Assembly: GCF_052119645.1 (NCBI RefSeq)
Contig: NZ_JBGQOM010000007.1
Coordinates: 186,001 to 250,000 of the forward strand
From: Paraglaciecola sp030730205
GTDB lineage: Bacteria; Pseudomonadota; Gammaproteobacteria; Enterobacterales; Alteromonadaceae
Direction of reading: 5' to 3'
Length of the DNA stretch: 64,000 nt
Part shown: positions 9,674 to 16,934 of the stretch, piece by piece
How the letters are laid out: each line of letters opens with the position of its first letter
Position numbering within the stretch: position 1 is the first letter of the stretch
Translations under genes and position numbers: made by a program
Notes under the pieces: model-generated
Told to the model about the DNA's origin: nothing
The model's input: only the letters and a program-made list of their open reading frames with translations
The model's database searches: none

Positions 9674-10222
9674 ATGAAAAAATCTGCCCGAGCCATGCGC
9701 ATGGAACGTCATCATCGAAGAATGGCCAAAGACTCGAAATTAAGTCTGGTGTCGTTGATGGATATTTTCACCATATTGGTATTTTTCTTGATGCTGAATG
9801 CCTCAGACGTACAAGTATTACAAAACAGCAAAAGTGTTGAATTACCTAAATCCACCGCCAAACAAGCGGCGAAAGAAACCTTGGTTTTGCTAATCAACAA
9901 TAATGATTTAATTCTGCAAGGGCGAAAACTTGCCGACGTATCAGACATTATGGCCCGAGCCGATGAAAATATCAGCGAGCTAAGCGATGAGCTAGCCTAC
10001 CAATCAAGCAAATCCTCTGGGGTACAACTTGATGAGGAAGGACAGCCACTCGATAAAGCCATTACCATCATGGGTGATAAAAGCATACCCTACGCCTTGT
10101 TAAAACGCATAATGCAAACCTGTGCGCAAGCGGGTTTTACCAATATTTCCTTGGCCGTCGAGGGCATTGAGCAAACTTTATCGGATAGCGCTGCTGAGCC
10201 AGCTCAGAGTGACGCATCATGA
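9674..10222 (+). CDS. ExbD/TolR-family protein with canonical membrane Asp
   Basis: A 182-residue single-pass inner-membrane protein. A strongly basic N-terminus (RMERHHRRMAK) precedes one membrane segment, SLVSLMDIFTILVFFLML, in which Asp30 matches the proton-carrying residue of ExbD and TolR. The periplasmic part carries the ExbD fold, with the strand ITIMGDKSIPYALLKRIM near residue 120. GAAGGA precedes the ATG. The stop overlaps the next start by 4 bases. With the Asn-bearing partner just upstream it would supply the only titratable membrane carboxylate of the pair. Confidence 0.88.
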   Translation: MKKSARAMRMERHHRRMAKDSKLSLVSLMDIFTILVFFLMLNASDVQVLQNSKSVELPKSTAKQAAKETLVLLINNNDLILQGRKLADVSDIMARADENISELSDELAYQSSKSSGVQLDEEGQPLDKAITIMGDKSIPYALLKRIMQTCAQAGFTNISLAVEGIEQTLSDSAAEPAQSDAS

Positions 10223-11259
10223 ATGTTGTGAACGCCACCGCTGTGTTAAAAGGCAGCTCAGCTAGCGTTTTTGTGTCGGTATTGCCGTGGTCGTCTAGTG
10301 CCGCCGAAAACAAACGCTTCAAAGTGATTTGCAGCGCAATACTAGTGTGCACGTGTATCATGGCTGGCGTGGTGAAATGGCAAGAGCTACCTGAAAGGCC
10401 TCGTGAAGAAAAAGAAAAAATACCGCCGCAATTAACCCGTTTGATTAAGCCGATTAAAGTAGAAGCACCTAAACCTATTGTCGAGCCCAAACCTCCCGTT
10501 GTGCCAGAAAAACAACAACCAGAGAAAAAACAACCAATAGTAAAAGAACCAGAGAAAAAGCCACCGCCTCCCAAGATTGAAAAACCCAAAGAGGTCAAAA
10601 AGGTAGAAACGCCTAAGGCGAAGGTGCCAACTCAGGCTGAAATGACTGAACAGGCCAAAGAAACAGCCAAACAAAGCGGGCTCTTAGCCTTACAAGATGA
10701 CTTAGCCAGTATGCGAGAAAATCCCAGCATCAATAATTTAGCCAACACCGACAGTATTAAGGGCGCCGGTACTACCGATCAAACTCAGCGCAAATTCGTT
10801 GGCAAAAAAGTCAGTACTGCCAGCGGCGGCGTGGATACCGCAAAACTCAGCAGTGACACAGGTTCTAAAGGCGAATTAGCTGAGCGCAAAAATACCGAAT
10901 ATGTCGCACCGAATGAAGGCCTTGCATCACTGGCCGCACAGCAAGCCAGTGACGAAGACGTGGTCATCGGCAATCGCAGTACGGAGTCTATCCGCCAAGT
11001 CTTAGATGCTAACAAAGGTGGTATTTATGCCATCTATCGCCGCGCCCTGCGCTCAGATGCGAGTTTACAAGGCAAGCTAACCGTTAATATTCAAATTGAG
11101 CCCGATGGCAGTGTTTCAGCGGTTAAAATTGTCAGCAGCGAATTAGACTCTCAAGCATTAGAAGAGGCCTTGCTGGCCAGAATAAAACTCATAAATTTTG
11201 GCGCACAAAACGCCACACAAACCCTGCTCGACTACTCATTTAATTTTTTGCCTTTTTAG
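10219..11259 (+). CDS. AgmX/PglI C-terminal domain, TonB-like energy transducer
   Basis: A 346-residue trans-envelope protein: cytoplasmic N-terminus, one membrane segment at about 36-54, and a periplasm-spanning Pro/Lys/Glu-rich region at about 60-140 with repeated EKPKEV-like units. A low-complexity linker follows, then a C-terminal TonB-C/AgmX domain from about 255 (GGIYAIYRRALRSDASLQGK, then LTVNIQIEPDGSVSAVKIVS). That domain start is the AgmX/PglI signature. It would receive energy from the TolQ/TolR-like ring and contact the TPR lipoproteins or the outer-membrane barrel. It is the last gene of the run. I see no convincing hairpin terminator after it. Confidence 0.85.
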   Translation: MNVVNATAVLKGSSASVFVSVLPWSSSAAENKRFKVICSAILVCTCIMAGVVKWQELPERPREEKEKIPPQLTRLIKPIKVEAPKPIVEPKPPVVPEKQQPEKKQPIVKEPEKKPPPPKIEKPKEVKKVETPKAKVPTQAEMTEQAKETAKQSGLLALQDDLASMRENPSINNLANTDSIKGAGTTDQTQRKFVGKKVSTASGGVDTAKLSSDTGSKGELAERKNTEYVAPNEGLASLAAQQASDEDVVIGNRSTESIRQVLDANKGGIYAIYRRALRSDASLQGKLTVNIQIEPDGSVSAVKIVSSELDSQALEEALLARIKLINFGAQNATQTLLDYSFNFLPF

Positions 11260-11594
11260 TACGTAATAGCTTGCTGCTTATACTTATGGCTATGAGCTTT
11301 GACAAAAAATATGATGGTGTTATGAAAATTAGCAGCCAATAAAAAAGCGCTGATGAAAAGGCTAGAGAATTTACGGATGGCTCAATAGGATCCTAAGACA
11401 TTCTATTGTTATTTTTGGAGATATGCGGCACTTCATCGGCTCTGACCCCGCAGATCCCCGCAGATCCCCGCAGATCGCATCGGCTTTGATCCCGCAGTTC
11501 AATAAATAGGCGTTTCCACTTAATTGCTAGGTGGCGAAAACTGATGCAACAATTATGCTGTTTATATGTACAGTTATTTTTGCCGGGATATGTT
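11260..11594. other. Intergenic stretch between operon end and island
   Basis: No gene seen in these 335 bases. They hold the short repeat block at 11434-11497 and otherwise AT-rich sequence. This is the left edge of the AT-rich region that carries the restriction-modification genes. Confidence 0.5.
11434..11497. repeat. Short repeat block, possible REP/RAYT remnant
   Basis: The 20-base unit CATCGGCTCTGACCCCGCAG (11434-11453) recurs with two changes at 11478-11497 in the same direction. Between them the decamer CAGATCCCCG is repeated (11451-11470). GGCTCTGACCCC is reminiscent of repeats beside REP-associated tyrosine transposases in gammaproteobacteria, but no such transposase is present, so this could be a decayed copy or a target-site scar. 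Confidence 0.5.
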
Positions 11595-11903
11595 ATGAAT
11601 AAATTCGAATTTGGTTTTAAATCAGTTGAGATGCCATTTGTCTTGAAAGATCGTAGTTATGCTAATGACATCTGCGTTTCTTTTTATTTCAAAGTTGGAT
11701 CTGAATATTACATTCTTTGGATTGATCATCAGGATAAAACTGAGCGCGAAAATCCTGAAAGCCCACGTTATGCAGTTTGCAAAGCGATTAATGAAGGTGA
11801 TGAAGAACACCCCGAAATCTACAGTGACCAATCAAAAGCAGATATTTTACAAACTGAAGAACCGAGTTTAATGCTCAAATTTATGCAGAGTTTGCAGTGT
11901 TAA
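11595..11903 (+). CDS. Hypothetical protein
   Basis: A 102-residue soluble protein that I do not recognise. It is acidic and aromatic-rich (DICVSFYFKVGSEYYILWID, then AINEGDEEHPEIYSD), with no signal peptide or membrane segment. ATG 11595 gives the most natural N-terminus (MNKFEFGF); an earlier in-frame ATG at 11544 would add a Cys/Leu-rich extension. It sits between the repeat block and the restriction-modification genes in AT-rich DNA, so it may be accessory-gene cargo. Confidence 0.5.
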   Translation: MNKFEFGFKSVEMPFVLKDRSYANDICVSFYFKVGSEYYILWIDHQDKTERENPESPRYAVCKAINEGDEEHPEIYSDQSKADILQTEEPSLMLKFMQSLQC

Positions 11904-12074
11904 ATTGGCCAGAACGGGTAGTCAAGCGAGCCATGTTTTGTCGTATTGTTTATGGTGAGAAACATAAATTAATTGGTGCTTTTTAGAAAGTAACGCAGGT
12001 GTGACTTATAGTCCGTGGAATAGTAAGTGCAGCTGATCGATACTGTTTGTACCTAGATAAAAGAGGGTTTAAAA

Positions 12075-12287
12075 ATGTATACAACCGCCAGTTCACTTCC
12101 AATGCCAAGCAGTTATGAAGAGGAATTTATGGGCTTTGAAATTTATATCGAACCTAATCCTGACAAATGGCGAGAAGGTTTTGTCTGGTTGGTGTGTAAG
12201 GATGGAGAGGAGATTGATAGTGGTTTGGAGTTTGGGTTTGATGAAGCGGTAGCAGTGGCAAGAAATTTAATTCTTGCCAAGTTCTAA
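12075..12287 (+). CDS. Small hypothetical protein
   Basis: A 70-residue protein of unknown function with a compact alternating pattern: FEIYIEPNPDKWREGFVWLV, then an acidic turn and a helix DEAVAVARNLILAKF. AGAGGG lies about 7 bases before the ATG; Met19 (MGFEIYIE) is an alternative start. Its 3' end overlaps the convergent methyltransferase gene by 21 bases. It could be a small regulator or accessory gene of the island, but nothing in the sequence decides this. Confidence 0.5.
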   Translation: MYTTASSLPMPSSYEEEFMGFEIYIEPNPDKWREGFVWLVCKDGEEIDSGLEFGFDEAVAVARNLILAKF

Positions 12288-13907
12288 TAAGTTTTTACAA
12301 ACTTTACCTAAAGCTTTTCCGAGCAATGGTGGTACAGCATTACCAACTTGGGTGTACTGTGGCACTTGGAACCTTCGCATATGTCCACCTGTCGTGACTT
12401 TTGATCTAAATACAAACCAATCAGGGAAAGATTGGAATCTAGCCATTTCTCTAACTGTAAGTGTTCTTTGAGTGTTTTCGTCATAGTGACAGGCGTCATC
12501 AGGTATGGATAATGCTGCTGGCGCTGGTTTATTGGCAGATAAAGCTTTTTGAGTTTGCTTTTTAGTTTGCAATGAAGCTAACAGTTTGAGCACTGCAGAT
12601 GGATTAGGTCTATCAACTCTTACGCCATCTTCGGTTAATAGCCAGTCTTGACTTGCAAGTACAACTAAAGAACTATCGCTAATTAAGTTGCTGTTGCCGG
12701 TTTTGAGGAATGCCTTAATTTCATTTTTTACGCTTTTAGATTCAATTTTGTTGAGCACTTGGTAGAGCCTAAAACGAGCGCGAACTCGTTTACTGTTGCC
12801 ACGATGTTCTTGGTTTTCAGGTTTATAATCAGTTGTTAATAACTTTTTCCATTCACTATGTTTGTGCGCCTCGGCTTCAGTTAACTTGTAAGCCTGATCA
12901 TTGATGGTTTTGACATATTGACTAGGTTTTCCAAGTTTTCTATTTAGATCGTCAATAGCATCTTTTGCTGTTACCAACTTACTGGTAGCCGATCTAAGAG
13001 TTACAAGCGATTCAAATAGTTTTGAATTGTATAATGATGAGCCATTTTCTACATCATGGTACATAAGGTGACCATATTCGAGTTGATCACCTTCATTAGC
13101 AACCAACGAAAAGAACTTATCAGAATTATTTAGGGCATCTTTTAGGTCATTATCGGTATTGTTTTTCAGTATTTGCGAAAATACATTTTTTCGGAATGCC
13201 AGCATAATGAAGCGAGGACGGTTCTGCGCGGCGCCAGCATACTTTGCGTTTACATGTAGGCATAGTGGTACATACCCTTCTAAAGCAAAGGCTTTTGCTA
13301 CTTCGTACCAGGCGTAATATTTTTTACCCTCAATTGTGAATGGTCGAAGAATCCCAGTTACATTTTCAAGTAATGCCATCTTAGGTTGAATTTGTTTTAC
13401 AAACTCGGCAAACGCCCAAGGTAGCGAGTTTCTCTGATTGGAGTGTTGGCGCATACCTGCCATGCTAAAGCTTTGGCAAGGAGGGCCTCCAGAGACAAGG
13501 TCGACACCACCATCACCTAATCCTTCTCTTAGCGCTTTTTTAAGTTTAGGTTTTTTAAGTAACGTATTGAGGTCTAAAATGCTGCCAATAAGTAAACTTC
13601 GGCGTAGTTTTTCAGGATGATTTTCTAATCCAACTAAATCAGATATTTTATTTTTTAAGCCTGCAGCAATATAAGGGTTCTCTTTAAGTCTGGCTTCTGA
13701 TTTGTCACGGCTATATTCACTACTAATCCAATAGACATGATCATCGTCTTTGATTCCGTTATTTTCGAGGTTCAGTCCAAGGTGGTTGTAGGCAAAAGTT
13801 TCGCCAGCCATAGGAGATAACTCATTTGCCAGTAATAAATCAAATCCTTCAGATTCTAATCCTAAGGATAGACCGCCGCAGCCGGCAAATAGCTCTATGT
13901 GGTTCAT
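12267..13907 (-). CDS. DNA (cytosine-5-)-methyltransferase, Type II modification enzyme
   Basis: A 546-residue C5-cytosine methyltransferase that methylates a cytosine within its recognition sequence using S-adenosylmethionine. Conserved motifs are present in order: I at residues 4-13 (IELFAGCGGL), IV with catalytic Cys144 (GGPPCQSFSMAG), VI at 181-183 (ENV), VIII (QNRPRF), and IX-X near the C-terminus (LTVREMARFQSFPD, VGNAVPPLLGKAL). An insertion of about 90 residues lies between motifs I and IV, and a long target-recognition region precedes motif IX. The gene is divergent from the probable nuclease at 14168, a common Type II layout. Codons are AT-rich relative to neighbours, suggesting acquisition. 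The recognition sequence cannot be read. Confidence 0.93.
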   Translation of the reverse strand: MNHIELFAGCGGLSLGLESEGFDLLLANELSPMAGETFAYNHLGLNLENNGIKDDDHVYWISSEYSRDKSEARLKENPYIAAGLKNKISDLVGLENHPEKLRRSLLIGSILDLNTLLKKPKLKKALREGLGDGGVDLVSGGPPCQSFSMAGMRQHSNQRNSLPWAFAEFVKQIQPKMALLENVTGILRPFTIEGKKYYAWYEVAKAFALEGYVPLCLHVNAKYAGAAQNRPRFIMLAFRKNVFSQILKNNTDNDLKDALNNSDKFFSLVANEGDQLEYGHLMYHDVENGSSLYNSKLFESLVTLRSATSKLVTAKDAIDDLNRKLGKPSQYVKTINDQAYKLTEAEAHKHSEWKKLLTTDYKPENQEHRGNSKRVRARFRLYQVLNKIESKSVKNEIKAFLKTGNSNLISDSSLVVLASQDWLLTEDGVRVDRPNPSAVLKLLASLQTKKQTQKALSANKPAPAALSIPDDACHYDENTQRTLTVREMARFQSFPDWFVFRSKVTTGGHMRRFQVPQYTQVGNAVPPLLGKALGKVCKNLLELGKN

Positions 13908-14016
13908 TTTTGCTAACTCATATTCTAAAGCGAGGATAATAGATAAAGTCTGACTAAAAGTCCAGGAGGTTAATTTACTGACTTCTTAATCCGATATCAC
14001 GATACAAGGTTAAATT

Positions 14017-14050
14017 CACTATTTTAAAGTGTGGCTGTATCTATGTACAG
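14017..14050. promoter_or_regulatory. Candidate control region between methyltransferase and nuclease
   Basis: The 260-base divergent spacer holds two small inverted repeats: CACT/AGTG at 14017-14020 and 14028-14031, and CTGTA/TACAG at 14035-14039 and 14046-14050. Such paired dyads resemble sites used by restriction-modification control proteins, but no controller gene is seen nearby. The rest of the spacer is AT-rich and probably holds both promoters. Confidence 0.3.
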
Positions 14051-14167
14051 TATTTTGTTGGTTTATTTTGTAATCATAACATCTTGAAATTTTTAGGAAA
14101 ATTGTATTTAAATAAAAGTCATATTAGTATCGCTGACTGTTGAAAAATCATAATAGAAGGGAATTTA

Positions 14168-15103
14168 GTGATTGAGTCCTATAGAAAGGCAGCTGTTGAA
14201 TCTGCAATGTCTACTAGTAGCGCAAAGAATTCATTTCCACATTGGTCTGAGTGCATTTCTTCAATTACTAGTGATAGGCTCTCCGGTAGGATTATCTTTG
14301 ATCTTGGTGACCATTTAAGAGATATTTTTAGTGCTTCTTCTCAAGGTAATACGAGGGTAGGTGAAAATACTAATTCAAGTGTTTCTGCTGGAGGAGCCGC
14401 GTGGGAAAGTTTGGTTTGTTGGTATTTAAATCTATGTTTAATTGGAAGTAGTGTTGTAGTTATCAAAAGTAATAAGGGTCTATTGCCTCGTTTTATAACC
14501 GATGCGATTGCCGTTAAATATAACAATTTCAAATCTAATACTGAGGCTGACTTAATTTATATAGCTTTTCCAAAAATAATGGATTGGCCAGAAAAACGAG
14601 CAAAAGAACTTTTTTCAGAATATTTCGATCGTATTTTGTCATCTACATTTGCTATGAAAGATATATCAATTGGCATCATCCAAACTAAAACTAACTGGAA
14701 CGACAATGCACAGATACCAATGCTCTGGGATATGGTCTATTCGGCGAAGGGCTTTGGCAGGAATGTATCAGTGGGATCTAAGGGACGTTCGATAGAATCG
14801 TTTGCAAGTTTTAGCTATTCATTTGTCACTGTGCCATCGCAAAAGGATGTAGATAAAAACTATAAGGTGACAAGTACGGCAGTTAATAGAGTAAGAAACA
14901 TAAGCGGTGGAAATTATTGGGGATTACCAACTAAAAATGGTGTAGCCGACTCATTAAATGAATTTGTTGGCCGGAATTTAAGCGAATATATCCCAGGAGC
15001 GGATTTAATTGGTTGGTTAGATCAGCAGGTTGTCTTATTGGAAAGTGATTATTCATATTTTGGATTGTATGCGGCAGGTTCAAAATATTTGACTATTACA
15101 TAA
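14168..15103 (+). CDS. Probable Type II restriction endonuclease (PD-(D/E)XK fold)
   Basis: A 311-residue protein not closely recognised by name. A nuclease core can be read as helix Glu80 (GGAAWESLVCWYLN), Asp128 (TEADLIYIAF) and a following strand with Gln172/Lys174 (ISIGIIQTKTNWND), matching the E...D...(D/E/Q)xK variant of the PD-(D/E)XK fold. I chose GTG 14168, preceded by AAGGGA, as start. It is divergent from the C5 methyltransferase, which supports a role as its cognate nuclease cutting unmodified DNA. Base composition is AT-rich. The catalytic reading is by eye; an uncharacterised DNA-binding partner of the methyltransferase is the alternative. Confidence 0.68.
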   Translation: MIESYRKAAVESAMSTSSAKNSFPHWSECISSITSDRLSGRIIFDLGDHLRDIFSASSQGNTRVGENTNSSVSAGGAAWESLVCWYLNLCLIGSSVVVIKSNKGLLPRFITDAIAVKYNNFKSNTEADLIYIAFPKIMDWPEKRAKELFSEYFDRILSSTFAMKDISIGIIQTKTNWNDNAQIPMLWDMVYSAKGFGRNVSVGSKGRSIESFASFSYSFVTVPSQKDVDKNYKVTSTAVNRVRNISGGNYWGLPTKNGVADSLNEFVGRNLSEYIPGADLIGWLDQQVVLLESDYSYFGLYAAGSKYLTIT

Positions 15104-15149
15104 AGTGATAAAAATTCTTAGTACATGAGCTAATACTTTTTAACTAAAT

Positions 15150-16024
15150 ATGAGATTGTATATCTGGCAAGGTGCTAATTGGACTGAATTTACCTACCAG
15201 CAGGCTGCGCTAGCACCTTTTTTGCAACGGGTATTGGCTAATCAACAGCAACTCATCGCTAAAGCTGCGGGGTTGCCTAAAGAGCTTGATCGTCAAGCAC
15301 AAATGGATGCTTTGATCCAAAACGCGCTTAAAACCTCAGAAATAGAAGGTGAGATGCTTGATGTGGGTTCGGTTCGTTCCTCTGTGGCCCGTCATTTAGG
15401 TCTGGAACAATCTGCCTTTGCAACTAAGAAAGATCATGCCACTGCACAAACTGATAGTTTGGTTAGCCTGCTAACCAAGGTCACGTCAAACTTAAGTGAG
15501 CCACTTACCCAAGATGAGTTATGCCAATGGCAGAGCGCATTGTTCACCCAAGCGCCCCTTGGTCGCCAGATTAAAATTGGTGAGTTACGTGATAACGCAC
15601 CCATACAGGTTGTGTCACAACGTGGCGGGCGTGAAATTGTGCATTGTGAAGCGCCACCGAGGGCAGATTTGAGCGAGCAATTAAATCGGTTTATCGATTG
15701 GTTTAACACCTACCCAAAACAGAGTAGCGACAAGCCGGCTGACAGTATTATTCGCGCTGCGTTGGCGCATCTATGGTTTATTACCTTACATCCGTTTGAA
15801 GATGGAAATGGCCGGGTTGCACGAGCATTAACTGACCGCGCACTGGCCCAAAGTGAGAAAGTAGTATTCGTTTTTATTCGCTCAGTAGTGCTATTGAACA
15901 GAATCGCAAAGCTTACTACCAGATACTTGAAAGCACTCAAGGTGTACTTACGCCCTGTCAAATAACTAGCAGGTGGTGGGCGATCAACTCGGTATGTTAT
16001 CAATATCGTTTAAATAGGTGGTAA
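15150..16024 (+). pseudogene. Fic-family AMP-transferase, frameshifted and truncated
   Basis: Fic proteins transfer AMP from ATP onto target side chains. The N-terminal region (QNALKTSEIEGEM, an alpha-inhibitory-like (S/T)xxxE(G/N) motif) and the Fic core HPFEDGNGRVAR (His at residue 214) are intact. After ALAQSEK the annotated frame ends in unrelated sequence at 15965. A different frame resumes with RFYSLSSAIEQNRKAYYQIL, as expected in this family, so one base is missing near 15865-15872. The restored frame stops at 16022-16024, well short of the C-terminal helical domain of usual members (about 370 residues). It is therefore a broken gene at the right edge of the restriction-modification island. 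Confidence 0.8.
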
Positions 16025-16032
16025 CTTAGTAA

Positions 16033-16197
16033 CTTATTGAAAAAACAGAAGGTGGCTTATCGACAATAGAAGATCGTGTATTACGAGAACTCGCTATTGG
16101 TGCTGGAGCAAGAGAAGTCATTATTGGGGTGGGAAATAAAATCACCACAGAAGCTGATACTTTTGAGTTGATAAGGTTTAAGATATCATCCAATTGA
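16033..16197 (+). other. Open coding-like remnant, unidentified
   Basis: A 55-codon open frame without a start codon, directly after the broken Fic gene, with coding-like content (EDRVLRELAIGAGAREVIIG). I cannot match it to a family. It may be the 3' scrap of another gene lost with the Fic C-terminus, or chance. Confidence 0.2.
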
Positions 16198-16259
16198 AAA
16201 TGAGTTGGTTAGAAAGTGACTCAATATCAGTCCACGTTTACATAACATAGAGAGTTACA

Positions 16260-16484
16260 ATGAATATTAGTGCCGCACTGCTTGGCGAAATTATGGTTGT
16301 TTTTGTGCTACTCATTGGTGCATTGAGTTACTACCTTGGCCGTCGTAAAACTCAGACCCCTATCGCCGCGACCGTAATTGGGGTACTCCTCGCGTTTTTT
16401 CCGCCCTTCGCCATGGTTTATTTGATTGTACTGGTGTGCAAAAAAGACCTTGTTACGCAGTCAGTATCACAAAAAGCCAATTGA
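16260..16484 (+). CDS. Small two-helix membrane protein, unknown
   Basis: A 74-residue protein with two hydrophobic segments (about 7-25 and 36-60) separated by a basic loop, GRRKTQTP, and a polar tail with KKDLV. AGAG precedes the ATG. The length and the loop suggest a small inner-membrane protein with both ends on the same side. No family was recognised. It lies between the decayed island edge and a small soluble gene. Confidence 0.6.
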   Translation: MNISAALLGEIMVVFVLLIGALSYYLGRRKTQTPIAATVIGVLLAFFPPFAMVYLIVLVCKKDLVTQSVSQKAN

Positions 16485-16609
16485 GCGAGCAACGCTAGGC
16501 TTGTATTGTCCCAAAGCGTTGTAGCATGTCATGTACCTGCGTTACTAATCTTGTTAGGGTAAGGGCTAGACGACAACGTTACTGATTGAATAATGTAGGA
16601 GTAAGACTA

Positions 16610-16825
16610 ATGGCCTCAGGCAATAACAAGCCCCATGAACAAAGTATTGCTAACTTTGCGGCGTTAAAAACCGCTATCGCTAATGGCGAAGAAGAGTCAG
16701 TAAAAAGCTTATTGGGCGACCAATCTATGCAAGAGTTAGAAAAAAGCTATTTGCTAGACTTAGCCGAGCTTAATGGGAACGCTAACATCATTACGTTACT
16801 CAAAGACATTTCGCTTAAGCCATAG
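16610..16825 (+). CDS. Small soluble helical protein, ankyrin-like
   Basis: A 71-residue protein of unknown function. The pattern AALKTAIANGEEESVKSLLG followed by LDLAELNGNANIITLLKD resembles one and a half ankyrin-type helical repeats. AGGAG at 16597-16601 sits 8 bases before ATG 16610, which decides the start over an upstream TTG. No signal peptide is present. It is convergent with the RND permease gene. Confidence 0.55.
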   Translation: MASGNNKPHEQSIANFAALKTAIANGEEESVKSLLGDQSMQELEKSYLLDLAELNGNANIITLLKDISLKP

Positions 16826-16934
16826 TTGTGGCAGCTCGATAGCATAGTTTGCAGCAGGATAGCGTACTGCTGTGCTTCCATTCACCCTTATATTGTAAGT
16901 ATCGCCGAATAACTATTTTGGCTAATTGTTAGTC

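Noticed and set aside
11434..11497. Reading the repeat block as a CRISPR remnant
   Set aside because: Units are short, only two or three, and directly adjacent without proper spacers.
11860..11985. A 35-codon stretch in another frame downstream of the small gene at 11595, suggesting a frameshift
   Set aside because: No homology is recognisable and the joined protein is not obviously better, so a frameshift cannot be supported.
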